From CAWULT01 sp963923455 (GTDB lineage: Bacteria; Acidobacteriota; Vicinamibacteria; Vicinamibacterales; UBA2999), in contig CAWULT010000009.1 of NCBI GenBank assembly GCA_963923455.1, positions 6,114 to 70,113 on the forward strand: a stretch of 64,000 nucleotides of DNA. Reading direction: 5' to 3'. Positions within the stretch are counted from its first letter, which is position 1. Each line of letters starts with the position of its first letter. Below the pieces are notes generated by a model that worked only from the letters and a program-made list of their open reading frames with translations, made no database searches and had not been told where the DNA came from. Positions 34,412 through 42,686 of this stretch are shown piece by piece. The position numbers and the translations under genes were made by a program.

Positions 34412-35446
34412 GGGAGGTGTGCCGTTCACGGGGGAGGGGTGGCTCTCCCCCGTGCCTTCGAAGCCCATCCGCCGCGCCATCGTGGCCAGCAGCTTCGGCC
34501 TGACATCCGGCCGCGTCCAGGGGCAGACGGCGATGCAGATCCCGCACGAGGCCGCCTCGGTGAAGTACGGGATGCACTTGTCGAAGTCCACGTACCACCG
34601 CTCGACGCCGCGCACCATCTGCTTGTGATCGGCGATGGCCCCGGGCGGACACTCGCGCGTGCAGATCTGGCACGACTGGCAGAACTCGTCCGCGCCGAAG
34701 CGGTCGGGCTCGGTGGCCACGAGCGGCATGTTCGTCGTGACGCCGGCGAGGCGCATGCCGGAACCGAAGCGGCGGCTGATCATCGATCCGTGCTTGCCGA
34801 GCTCGCCCAGGCCAGAGGCGATGGCCGGAGGGATCAGCAGCAGCGCGTCGGCCATCGGCCCAGGGAATGGGCGCGCTTCGAAGCCCTGCGAGCGAATCCA
34901 GTTGGCCAGCCCGTAGGAGGCGCGCGTGCCGCGCGCGTACTGGTCGCCGATGTCGACGACGCCCACGCCGTTGGTCTCGTCGGACGGCACTTCCTTGAGC
35001 CGCTCGTAGTCGTGGGCCACGGCCAGCACGATCACCCACGGGTCGTCGAGGGTGTAGCCCTCGAACACGTAGAGCGGATCCATCGGCGTGATGCCGATGT
35101 CATCGGCCTCGTGGGCCAAGGCAAAGGCCGTCACGTCACGGCCGAGCTGAGCGGCCGGTGCGTCGTTCCGCACGTCGGCCACCGGCACGAGCTCCGGGTA
35201 GGCGTAGGCCGCCTGAAACGCCGGCCCCGCGCCCGGGCACTTACGCGAACTCTGGCGCGCGGCGGCCTGCAACTCGCCGAAGGGATGCCGGTCCGGTGGA
35301 TGCCAGAAGAACGGCGACGGCCGGCGCGGCGTGGTCTCGCCGAGGCCGTTGATCGGATTGCCCGAGACCTCGAGCAGCGCCAGCGTCTCCGGCTTGGGGT
35401 GGTACTGCCCCCGCTTTGGCCGTCTGGGATTGGTGTCGGCGGACAT
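34403..35446 (-). CDS. Reductive-dehalogenase-like protein with two 4Fe-4S clusters
   Basis: 347 residues. Two ferredoxin motifs are complete: Cys256, 259, 262, 266 (CQSCQICTRECP) and Cys291, 301, 304, 308 (CGICIAVCP). Upstream, ADDIGITPMDPLYVFEG, WVIVLAVAHDYERL and SGLGELGKHGSMISRRFGSG match the corrinoid-binding part of reductive dehalogenases and of the related queuosine reductase. There is no Tat signal or membrane segment, so it is cytoplasmic, like the catabolic non-respiratory dehalogenases. Reductive dehalogenases remove halogen from organohalides using cobalamin. Starts at ATG 35446, which overlaps the upstream TGA by one base. Substrate unproven. Confidence 0.7.
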   Translation of the reverse strand: MSADTNPRRPKRGQYHPKPETLALLEVSGNPINGLGETTPRRPSPFFWHPPDRHPFGELQAAARQSSRKCPGAGPAFQAAYAYPELVPVADVRNDAPAAQLGRDVTAFALAHEADDIGITPMDPLYVFEGYTLDDPWVIVLAVAHDYERLKEVPSDETNGVGVVDIGDQYARGTRASYGLANWIRSQGFEARPFPGPMADALLLIPPAIASGLGELGKHGSMISRRFGSGMRLAGVTTNMPLVATEPDRFGADEFCQSCQICTRECPPGAIADHKQMVRGVERWYVDFDKCIPYFTEAASCGICIAVCPWTRPDVRPKLLATMARRMGFEGTGESHPSPVNGTPPLR

Positions 35447-36870
35447 CAGGGCGCTCCGAACGAGAAGATGTCGTCGCTCTTGGGCTTCGTCATCCCCTGC
35501 TCGTGGTGCTCCTCCCACTCTTTCGCCCACGGCCGCCCGAACATGTCCGGCACCTTGTAGCGGATCTCCGTGCCCGGGGCGACAGGCGTCGCCCGGCCCT
35601 TCTGCGGGAAGATGCCCTGCACGCACTCGATGAAGGTGTAGGGATCACCCTGCTCGAAGCCGCTCGCCTTCTCCAGCGTGCGGGTCATCCGCACGGGCTC
35701 CTCGAGCGCCTCGGGGTCGTAGAAGATGCCCTCGTGGTTCAGGCCGATGAACGTGCCGGCCTTGTCGCGGCGCGGTGTGTAGATCTCGACCGTCTGCAGC
35801 TTGTTCGAGAACTCGGGGTTGCCGTGCACCTTCCAGCCCTGCACGTTCGACGTCCACGTGATGAGCGCGTCGCCGTCCCAGAAGCCGATCGTCTCGCCGT
35901 ACCAGCGCGCCACGTCGGCGCCGAGCCGGGGCACGGCGCCCTCCATGTTGAACGTGCGGCCGATGTGGACGTTGGTGATGAAGTTGTCCGCGTCGCCGGC
36001 CAGGAACTGCACGAGCGTCGGCGTGACGATCACCTGGTGCGGCTGGTTCGTCACCGCGTGATAGTGCCAGCGCCGCATGAAGCCCTCGGGCCAGCAGTAC
36101 TGCGCCGGCCACTGCGGCGCGTTGCTGTGGCCGTCGTGATACATCTCCTGCACCATCCGCGTCTGGTACTCGTCGGTCAGCAGCGACAGGATGGTCGGCA
36201 CCTGGTTCCACAACAGCTCCGCGTACCAGTTCTGCCCGCGCCGCCAGACGTAGCGGCCGCTCCACTCGCCCGGCACGGTGGCGTAGGTGTGCTGCGTCGG
36301 GCCGCCGCGCCGGCGCGCCTCCTCCAGCAGCGCCTCGTAGTGCGCCTGCGCGGTCGTGAACCTGTACGGGCTCACGATGCCCGAGCGGGGATAGTCGCGG
36401 TCGCAGTGCCCCCAGGCCGCGCTGCGCGGCGGGTCGTCGCCGACGGTCTTGCCGCGCCACTGCGATTCGAGCGCGTAGGGGCTGTTGCAGCGGAAGTAGC
36501 GCTTGTCGGACCAGAGCGCGCGGTCCTTGTAGAAGTCCGTCGACGTGAAGATGTCGACCGGCAGCGGCTCGATCCCGGCGGGCACCGCGCCGTTCCGGGC
36601 CGATCCCAGGAAGGCGGGCGCCCCTTTCTCACCCGGCTGCACGAACGGACCCACCAGCCAGTACTGCTCGGGGTAGTCCTTGATCCGTTCCGGCGGAAAC
36701 GGCTCGATCGTGTTCGGGTCGATCCACTGCTCCCACGGGATCGACGGCGTCACGGGTGCGCCGCGGCCGACGCTCGTGAACCCGGTTGGTGCCTGCGTGG
36801 ACGAACACGCCATCGAGAGCCCGGCCACGACGGCCGCGAGCGCCGCTGCGCCCGTCCGCACGCTGGTCAT
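35446..36870 (-). CDS. Divergent WxGDxL-family lipoprotein
   Basis: 474 residues from ATG 36870 with a lipobox (GLSMACSS), so it is a membrane-anchored lipoprotein. It is longer and more divergent than other family members. The signature becomes GFWDGDALITWTSNVQGW, followed by NPEFSNKLQTVEIYTPRRDK. Tryptophan-rich stretches such as WYAELLWNQVPTILSLL and FMRRWHYHAVTNQPHQVIVT are specific to this protein. It overlaps the start of the dehalogenase-like gene by one base (TGATG), so the two are translationally coupled. Function unknown. Confidence 0.65.
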   Translation of the reverse strand: MTSVRTGAAALAAVVAGLSMACSSTQAPTGFTSVGRGAPVTPSIPWEQWIDPNTIEPFPPERIKDYPEQYWLVGPFVQPGEKGAPAFLGSARNGAVPAGIEPLPVDIFTSTDFYKDRALWSDKRYFRCNSPYALESQWRGKTVGDDPPRSAAWGHCDRDYPRSGIVSPYRFTTAQAHYEALLEEARRRGGPTQHTYATVPGEWSGRYVWRRGQNWYAELLWNQVPTILSLLTDEYQTRMVQEMYHDGHSNAPQWPAQYCWPEGFMRRWHYHAVTNQPHQVIVTPTLVQFLAGDADNFITNVHIGRTFNMEGAVPRLGADVARWYGETIGFWDGDALITWTSNVQGWKVHGNPEFSNKLQTVEIYTPRRDKAGTFIGLNHEGIFYDPEALEEPVRMTRTLEKASGFEQGDPYTFIECVQGIFPQKGRATPVAPGTEIRYKVPDMFGRPWAKEWEEHHEQGMTKPKSDDIFSFGAP

Positions 36871-37006
36871 CGACACCCCTCTCCACCGTCGCCCTCGTAC
36901 GCGTGCCATCGGCGCATCATACGGCGGGCGGCGCCACCGGTCGAGATCCCGCACGGAGTCTGGATGGGGCCACGAGCGGCCCTGGATCGTCGGCGACCCA
37001 CCGGCC

Positions 37007-37012
37007 TATAGT
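37007..37012 (+). promoter_or_regulatory. TATAGT -10 box before the cytochrome gene
   Basis: TATAGT lies 16 bases before the ATG at 37029, giving a predicted leader of about 9 bases. No -35 consensus. Confidence 0.4.
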
Positions 37013-37028
37013 CTGCGAGGGGGAAACG

Positions 37029-37679
37029 ATGCGTACGTGCAGCGCGGCCGTTCTTGCGGCATCCGGCGTGATGTCCCTGGTCTTCATCGCCCAGGCCCAG
37101 GGACCGGGAACGGCATCGGCGGGTCGTGGAACGGCGCCGGCCGCCGCAGCGTCCCTCTCCCCGAACCGCCTGAACGAGCTGGTCCAGACTCGCTGCGCCG
37201 TGTGCCACACCGACGCGAAGCCGCTGGGCGGCCTCTCGTTGCAGCAGTTCGACGCGGCACGTCCAGACCCGGCGGTGGCCCGGCTGATGCTCGTCAAGGT
37301 GCGGGAGGACGGGGCGATGTTCGCGGCCGGCAACCCACCACCCTCGACGGAGACCATCGACGCCTTCGTGCGGGAGATGGCGACCCTGGCCACGCGTCCG
37401 GCCGACGCGCGGTGGGCCGTGGACGTGCAGCCATCACCCAAGGGAGGCCACTCGCTGGTCGTGTCCAGCGGCGCCGTCGGCGCCGGCCAGGTGCGTCTTG
37501 CGTGCGACGGCAAGACGCGGCGTGGGTACGTGGCCGTCGAGGGCGCGACCGGATCGACTGCGGCACAGGCTGTCAGCGCCGCGTTGGACTTCGAGGGCCT
37601 CAGCCCCACCGTCCGTCAGATCATCGCGTGGTGTCTGGCGGCCCCTGGCGCGGACGCCTCGGCGTCCACCGCGAAGTAG
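37029..37679 (+). CDS. Exported cytochrome c-type protein
   Basis: 216 residues with signal peptide MRTCSAAVLAASGVMSLVFI. A haem c attachment site CAVCH is at 56-60 (RCAVCHTDAKPLGGL), and DGAMFAAGNPP could supply the distal Met. The sequence around it resembles planctomycete-type cytochromes. The second half is a beta-rich domain with two cysteines (RLACDGKTR and IIAWCLAA). It could accept electrons from the periplasmic quinoproteins encoded nearby, but no direct link is seen. It converges on the gene at 37699. Confidence 0.78.
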   Translation: MRTCSAAVLAASGVMSLVFIAQAQGPGTASAGRGTAPAAAASLSPNRLNELVQTRCAVCHTDAKPLGGLSLQQFDAARPDPAVARLMLVKVREDGAMFAAGNPPPSTETIDAFVREMATLATRPADARWAVDVQPSPKGGHSLVVSSGAVGAGQVRLACDGKTRRGYVAVEGATGSTAAQAVSAALDFEGLSPTVRQIIAWCLAAPGADASASTAK

Positions 37680-37698
37680 TCCCGCAGCGCCCGGGCGT

Positions 37699-39303
37699 TC
37701 ACCGCGGCGTACACGCGTCGGGCCATCCCAATTCGCACGCCCGCGCGTAGAGCGTCGCGGGCTCGCGGTCCCGGAGCGGGCCCTTGCTGCCCTTCAGGAC
37801 GAGCTGGTAGTCCGCCACCGTCGGCGTATCGCGGCGGAAGGTGCCGCTGGAGGCATCAGCCATCGCGGCGGCGTTGTCGCACCCGGCGGCCGACTGCAGC
37901 GCGCAGGCCCGTTCGAACGACTGCCTCGCTCGAATGGGATTGGCGTAGCGCCGGGCCAGCAGAACCCCCACCTCGTTGCACGCCCAGGCCGAGCCCTCCT
38001 CGCAGTAGCCGTCCTGCAGGAAGTAGAGGTTGTCGCAGGCGTCGCGCCGGTCCGCCGCGCACGCCTGTTCCCAGAACGGCGTCCACTGGCCGGGGTGGTC
38101 GTCTCCCAGATGCTTCGTGGCGCTCATGGCCATGAACGCCACGGCCCACACGCCCATGTAGGCCAGGTGCCGCCGGCGCGGCGCCCAGGCCCGCAGCCAC
38201 CTGGACGGGTCGACGGCCTCGAGCGTCGGCGACCTGGCCAGGCGGTCGATCGCCTTCACGGACAGGTTCAGCAACGGCACCTGGAGCAGCTTGTCGTAGA
38301 AGCCGGGCGTGTTCGCGCTGAGCAGCAGGTCGTACAGGAGCACGGTGGTCAGGCCGTAGAGCACGCCGTAGACGATGCGCCCCAGCTCGGTGCGTGGCGA
38401 GGTGGCCGGGTCCGTGAACAGCAGGTGCATGCCCAGGAACACCGCGATGGGCACGTGCGAGTCGACGAAGTAGTAGCTGCCGGTGACGGCGTGATAGATC
38501 GCGCTGAAGCCGAACGTCGTCCCGACGGCGGCCATCGTCATCGGCGTGACGCCGAACAGGTACTGTCCCGGCATCCCAATCAGGAAGATCGCCAGGTAGA
38601 TCTGGGGCGGGTAGAACTCCGTTTCCGCCACCAGGAAGCCCCATGTCATGTCGGTGGCATCGGCGAGCAGCAGCACCATCCCGACGACGGCCAGCGGGAA
38701 CGACGACGGGTTGAAGATGTGCGTGTTCTGGCCGTCGCGCGTCCAGCGCAGGAACTCCTTGGCGGCGAAGCCGAGCGACACCAGCGGGAACTGCCAGTAG
38801 AACCACGGGTCCTTGAACCAGAAGAACAGCGTGATGCTGAAGATGATCGGGAAGGGGCCGAAGCCCAGGGCGAACGTCCGGCGGTGCGTCCACGACAGCA
38901 GGCTGTCGAAGCCGTAGGCGAACAGCAGCTGCGCGGCGATCAGCGGCGCCGCGTGATACACCTCGCGCCAGTAGTAGCCCCAGTAGAGGATCAGCGAGCC
39001 CTGCAGGCATGCCTGCAGGTAATGCTGCCGGCGCAGCACCACGTCGAGCGTCACCGTCTGCCCGCGCCGCACCACGCCGAAGAGGAGCGCGCTCCAGGCG
39101 AGCAGCACCAGCGCCGCGCCGATGATGGACGTCCGCACCACGGGGCGCGCCTGCAGCACGGGCAGCTGACTCAGCACGAGCAGCGCCGCAACGAAGCCGG
39201 CGTTGAGCAGGAACGCGCGTCCCGCCGTCAGGCGGGTGCTGTAGGCGGGGGGCGCAGCCGCGGGGGCCGCCGGGGCCTTCACGGCGCGTGAGGACCGTGC
39301 CAT
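37699..39303 (-). CDS. NqrB/RnfD-like polytopic membrane protein with Cys-rich C-terminal domain
   Basis: 534 residues. Residues 30-400 hold about ten membrane helices with NqrB/RnfD-type motifs: NTHIFNPSSFPLAVVGMVLL, GVTPMTMAAVGTTFGF and HLLFTDPATSPRTELGR. NqrB and RnfD are flavin-carrying membrane subunits of sodium-pumping or Rnf electron-transfer complexes. The last 130 residues are soluble with a regular Cys pattern (ACAADRRDACDN, CEEGSAWACNEVG, RACALQSAAGCDN, RACELGWPDACTP) like Sel1-type or Cys-rich repeats. No other Nqr or Rnf subunit is nearby. It lies seven bases downstream of the esterase gene. Confidence 0.7.
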   Translation of the reverse strand: MARSSRAVKAPAAPAAAPPAYSTRLTAGRAFLLNAGFVAALLVLSQLPVLQARPVVRTSIIGAALVLLAWSALLFGVVRRGQTVTLDVVLRRQHYLQACLQGSLILYWGYYWREVYHAAPLIAAQLLFAYGFDSLLSWTHRRTFALGFGPFPIIFSITLFFWFKDPWFYWQFPLVSLGFAAKEFLRWTRDGQNTHIFNPSSFPLAVVGMVLLLADATDMTWGFLVAETEFYPPQIYLAIFLIGMPGQYLFGVTPMTMAAVGTTFGFSAIYHAVTGSYYFVDSHVPIAVFLGMHLLFTDPATSPRTELGRIVYGVLYGLTTVLLYDLLLSANTPGFYDKLLQVPLLNLSVKAIDRLARSPTLEAVDPSRWLRAWAPRRRHLAYMGVWAVAFMAMSATKHLGDDHPGQWTPFWEQACAADRRDACDNLYFLQDGYCEEGSAWACNEVGVLLARRYANPIRARQSFERACALQSAAGCDNAAAMADASSGTFRRDTPTVADYQLVLKGSKGPLRDREPATLYARACELGWPDACTPR

Positions 39304-39310
39304 CGGGGTG

Positions 39311-40276
39311 CTACTTCCGGAACGAGCGCTCGGTCGTGTCGCGCGGGTCGACGGACACGGCCTGGTCGCGCCACAGCCACCGCATCATCTCGGGCAGCAT
39401 CGCGCCGCCCATGGCGTGGTCGTGCGTACCGATGCCCCAGGCGAAGTTCACGTCGTAGCCTTTCGTGACGAGCGCGTCCTTGAGCCGCACGTTCTGGTAG
39501 AACCAGTCGCGGGCCGGGTCGTACTCGCCGGCGGCGTTCAGGCCCCGGTTGTCGTTCCGTCCGTCGATCATGAAGATGCGGATCGGCTTCCGTTCGCCCG
39601 CCATGACCTTCTCCGGGTAGACGTGCCCCCCGGCGAGATCGACGTAGGTGCCGATGCCGCTCAGCACCTTGCGGAACTGGTCTGGCCGCTCCCACGCCAC
39701 CGTGAACGCCGCAATGGCCCCGGAGCTCCAGCCGGCGATGCCGTGGCGGTCGGGGTCGCGCGAGATGCGGTATTGCGCGTAGAGCTTCGGCAGCAGCTCG
39801 CCGACGACGACGCGGGAATAGGCATCGTTCACCGGGTCGTACTCGGCCTGCCTGCGCGACGTGCCGTCGGCCAGCTTCCCCGGATCGACGAAGACGGCGA
39901 TCATCGGCGGCAGTTCGCGGCGGTGGATCAGGTTGTCGAGGACGTTGACCGCACGATAGTAGCCGTCGGCCTGCAGGTAGGTGGCCCCGTCGTTGAAGAC
40001 CATCAGGCTCACGTCCGCCTGGCCGTCGTAGCCCGCGGGCACGTACACCCAGTAGTCGTGCTCCACACCGGGAAACACCGTGGTCGGCAGCGTGAACGGG
40101 CCGGACACCGTGCCCTTGGGCACGCCGCGCTGGACGAGGGAGTCCGGGCCGAGCTGGTAGAAGGCGTCGTAGTTCGGGTCCGCCGCGGGGCGGCGCTGGG
40201 CGTCGACCACGGCCATCGACACGGCCATCATGACGGCCAGCACGAAGCACCCGCGATGCCTGGAGGCGTTCTTCAT
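39311..40276 (-). CDS. Exported alpha/beta-hydrolase of the enterochelin-esterase/putative-esterase type
   Basis: 321 residues with signal peptide RGCFVLAVMMAVSMAVVDA. Nucleophile motif GWSSG with Ser184, an Asp in MIDGRNDNRG, and a His in GTHDHAMGGAM, as in the Fes/Esterase D superfamily. A PLPTTV-like strand precedes the first sheet. Members cleave esters, often of siderophores or acylated sugars and phenolics. A TATAAT -10 box lies nine bases upstream of the ATG. Probably the first gene of an operon with the NqrB-like gene. Confidence 0.85.
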   Translation of the reverse strand: MKNASRHRGCFVLAVMMAVSMAVVDAQRRPAADPNYDAFYQLGPDSLVQRGVPKGTVSGPFTLPTTVFPGVEHDYWVYVPAGYDGQADVSLMVFNDGATYLQADGYYRAVNVLDNLIHRRELPPMIAVFVDPGKLADGTSRRQAEYDPVNDAYSRVVVGELLPKLYAQYRISRDPDRHGIAGWSSGAIAAFTVAWERPDQFRKVLSGIGTYVDLAGGHVYPEKVMAGERKPIRIFMIDGRNDNRGLNAAGEYDPARDWFYQNVRLKDALVTKGYDVNFAWGIGTHDHAMGGAMLPEMMRWLWRDQAVSVDPRDTTERSFRK

Positions 40277-40285
40277 CCGGCCCCG

Positions 40286-40291
40286 ATTATA
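40286..40291 (-). promoter_or_regulatory. TATAAT -10 box for the esterase gene
   Basis: Minus-strand TATAAT is nine bases upstream of the ATG, so the mRNA leader would be only two to three bases. It is in the 31-base gap after the HTH-propeller gene, giving the esterase its own promoter. Confidence 0.5.
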
Positions 40292-40307
40292 GGAGCAAGC
40301 GAAGCGG

Positions 40308-42404
40308 CTACGGCTGCGCCGCCGCCTGCCAGTCGGTGACGACCGTCAGCACCTCGGGAAGGGTGGGCAACGCGCGGCTCACCAGGAATTTCCGGCCCGA
40401 CGGATCCACGTCGTAGGAGGTGGACGAGTAACTCAGCGTCGGGTTCTCGATGGGTAGCTCGAACAGGGCGCGGGGAATCCCCAGACGCGGCGTGGCCGCG
40501 GCCTCGAACGACACCGTCATCAGGCGACGATCTGGAGCGACGAAGAAGAGCGCCCTGGCGTCACGGCGCCACCGCGGCTGGGACCCGCCGCTCGTGGACA
40601 CCTGCTGGCGCCTGCCACGAGACGGGAACGTGTCCAGATAGACCTCTCGCACGCCGGACTCGTTGGACTCGTACGCCACCCACTGCTGGTCGGGCGACAG
40701 TCTCGCGCTGCCCTGGTCGAAGGTCGTCTCGGGAAGCGGCATGGTCTCTTCCGATCCCGCCGTGGCCACCGCACTGACCCGGCGGTTCTGCCCCTCGGAC
40801 ACCCAGTGGAACAGCAGGTAGCGGCCAGACCAGTCGGTCGGGGTCAGCACGGTCGCCCGCCGCACGATCACGCCCTCGACGCCCGGGCCGTCCACGGTCC
40901 GCTGGTAGATCGTGCGAAGGCCGCTCTCCTGCAGCGCCGAGAACGCCACGCGGTGCCCGTCGGGAGACCAGACGGGCCACATCTCACCGCGCTGTCCGAA
41001 CGTCAGGCGAGACCAGCCCCCGCGCAGCAGGTCGCCGGTCCAGATCGCATGCGCCTGGCGCTCCGGATCCCAGCGCTGAATCGCCACCATGTGGCCGTCC
41101 GGTGACAGGGCCACCGACGACACGGCGGGCATCGGCTGACTCACGGCGCCGAGGTTGCGCCCCACCTCGTCGTACCACGCGAGCTGGCTCCGCTTCCAGT
41201 TGCCGGCCAGGTACACGACCGCGCCTGACTCGGAGACCGTGAAATTGGCCGCGCCGAACGTGCGGTCGTAGCTGACACGGTCGCCGATGTGGAACACCCT
41301 GCCGGTGAGCGCCCCGCCGTCGACATCGACCCGCTGGGCCACGAGCGCGCCGTCCCGCAGAAACACGAGCAGGCCCTTCGAGTACACGCCGGTCGTGTCG
41401 CTCTGCGCCAGGAGCACGTGGCCGGCGGACCCGAGCGTCCCGAGATAGGTGCCCCGCACGCCTTCCTTCTCGCTCAGCACGAAGAAGAGGTAGTGCCGGC
41501 CGTCGGGCAGCAGCTGCGGCCAGCGGTGGGCCGTCTCCTGCGTGCGTGTGTCGAGAGCGGTCACGGGCTGCGGCGTGCCGCCCGACGCGGACACACGATA
41601 GAGCGGGCCGCTGAACGAGGGGGCGAACAGGATGACGTCACCCTGCCAGCTCGCGCCGCGTCCACTCGGTGCGTCGCAGACCGTGCGCGGCGTCGTGCCG
41701 GACAGGTCCGTCCGTTTCAGCTTGCCATCGGCAAAGTAGCCGAGCGCGGAGCCGTCGGCAGCCCAGAAGGGCCACGACGCGCCCTCGGTGCCTGGCAGGC
41801 GCCGGGCGTCCAGCTGTCCCAGTTCCCGTAGCCACAGGCTTGGTGTACCCGCGTGATCGTGACTCACGAACGCGAGCCGTCGTCCGTCGGGCGAGATTGC
41901 GAGCCCGCGTGCCGGAGTGAGGCTGTGTTCCGGCGGCGCGAGGAGTTGAAACCGCTCGACGGCCGGCCGTGACGTCGACGGCCGGGCCTGCGCCACGTAG
42001 GCCACGGCGGCCATCACGAACACCGCACACGCCACCACCCAGAAGAACGCCCGCCGCGTGCCGCGGCGAACCGCCGAGGGCGCCGCCACTGGCGACGGGT
42101 CTGGGACCGCCGTGCCGGCATCGACGGCTGGGACGTGCCCACCATCGGCCGGCGGGGGCGCGGCTTCGATTTCGCGTCCACGTGCGAGCCACCACGCATC
42201 GAGCTCGTCCCGGTACGCGAACGCCGACCCGCGCTTCTGGTGCTGATGCCGCCTGACCGGCAGCCCCTCGAGCTTCTCCCACCGCTGGACGGTGCGGACA
42301 TCGCGCTTCAGGTACGCGGCGATCTCCTTCCAGGAGTCCAGGCGGTTGTCGGCGCCGGCAGGCGGCACCAACCCTTCGGGCGCGAGCGCGTTGACGTCTG
42401 GCAT
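40308..42404 (-). CDS. HTH protein with membrane helix and C-terminal PD40 propeller
   Basis: 698 residues. Residues 20-75 are a winged-helix or MerR-like helix-turn-helix (DSWKEIAAYLKRDVRTVQRW, RHQHQKRGSAFAYRDEL). A membrane helix follows at about 130-150 (RAFFWVVACAVFVMAAVAYV). The rest is a full TolB/PD40 propeller: ISPDGRRLAFV, LPGTEGASWPFWAADGS, LSPDGHMVAIQRWDP and WSPDGHRVAFS. The order gives a cytoplasmic DNA-binding domain and a periplasmic sensor, so it can act as a one-component regulator like ToxR or CadC. The second half of its propeller matches that of the kinase at 2814, which lacks the first half. Targets unknown. Confidence 0.86.
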   Translation of the reverse strand: MPDVNALAPEGLVPPAGADNRLDSWKEIAAYLKRDVRTVQRWEKLEGLPVRRHQHQKRGSAFAYRDELDAWWLARGREIEAAPPPADGGHVPAVDAGTAVPDPSPVAAPSAVRRGTRRAFFWVVACAVFVMAAVAYVAQARPSTSRPAVERFQLLAPPEHSLTPARGLAISPDGRRLAFVSHDHAGTPSLWLRELGQLDARRLPGTEGASWPFWAADGSALGYFADGKLKRTDLSGTTPRTVCDAPSGRGASWQGDVILFAPSFSGPLYRVSASGGTPQPVTALDTRTQETAHRWPQLLPDGRHYLFFVLSEKEGVRGTYLGTLGSAGHVLLAQSDTTGVYSKGLLVFLRDGALVAQRVDVDGGALTGRVFHIGDRVSYDRTFGAANFTVSESGAVVYLAGNWKRSQLAWYDEVGRNLGAVSQPMPAVSSVALSPDGHMVAIQRWDPERQAHAIWTGDLLRGGWSRLTFGQRGEMWPVWSPDGHRVAFSALQESGLRTIYQRTVDGPGVEGVIVRRATVLTPTDWSGRYLLFHWVSEGQNRRVSAVATAGSEETMPLPETTFDQGSARLSPDQQWVAYESNESGVREVYLDTFPSRGRRQQVSTSGGSQPRWRRDARALFFVAPDRRLMTVSFEAAATPRLGIPRALFELPIENPTLSYSSTSYDVDPSGRKFLVSRALPTLPEVLTVVTDWQAAAQP

Positions 42405-42599
42405 GCGGAAGTGCGCGGGGATCTTACAGCACGTTCAATGGCGCGGAGCGGTGGATTTGCTCGGCGGACCGACGCGGCAGAACGCGGCGTTAACCGCCAT
42501 CAGGCGTCGCACTGCGTCTGACGCGTCGTGTCGCTAGGCGAGACCAGCGCACGCCTCGACAATCTCCTGTCCTGAACGCCGACGGTTGCCACGACGGGA

Positions 42600-42615
42600 T
42601 ACCTCTTGCGAGGTA
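42600..42615 (+). promoter_or_regulatory. Small hairpin in the leader of TonB receptor 2
   Basis: TACCTC pairs with GAGGTA around a TTGC loop. It lies in the 282-base divergent gap, 72 bases before the receptor start. No gene or clear promoter hexamer is seen elsewhere in this gap. Confidence 0.25.
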
Positions 42616-42686
42616 GGGACTCACACTGGCGTGTAGATCGCGGCAGACCACCGGTCTCGACACACGGGATATTCCAGGAGAAGCGG

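Noticed and set aside
37699..39303. Start of a full Rnf or Nqr operon
   Set aside because: No second subunit is present on either side.
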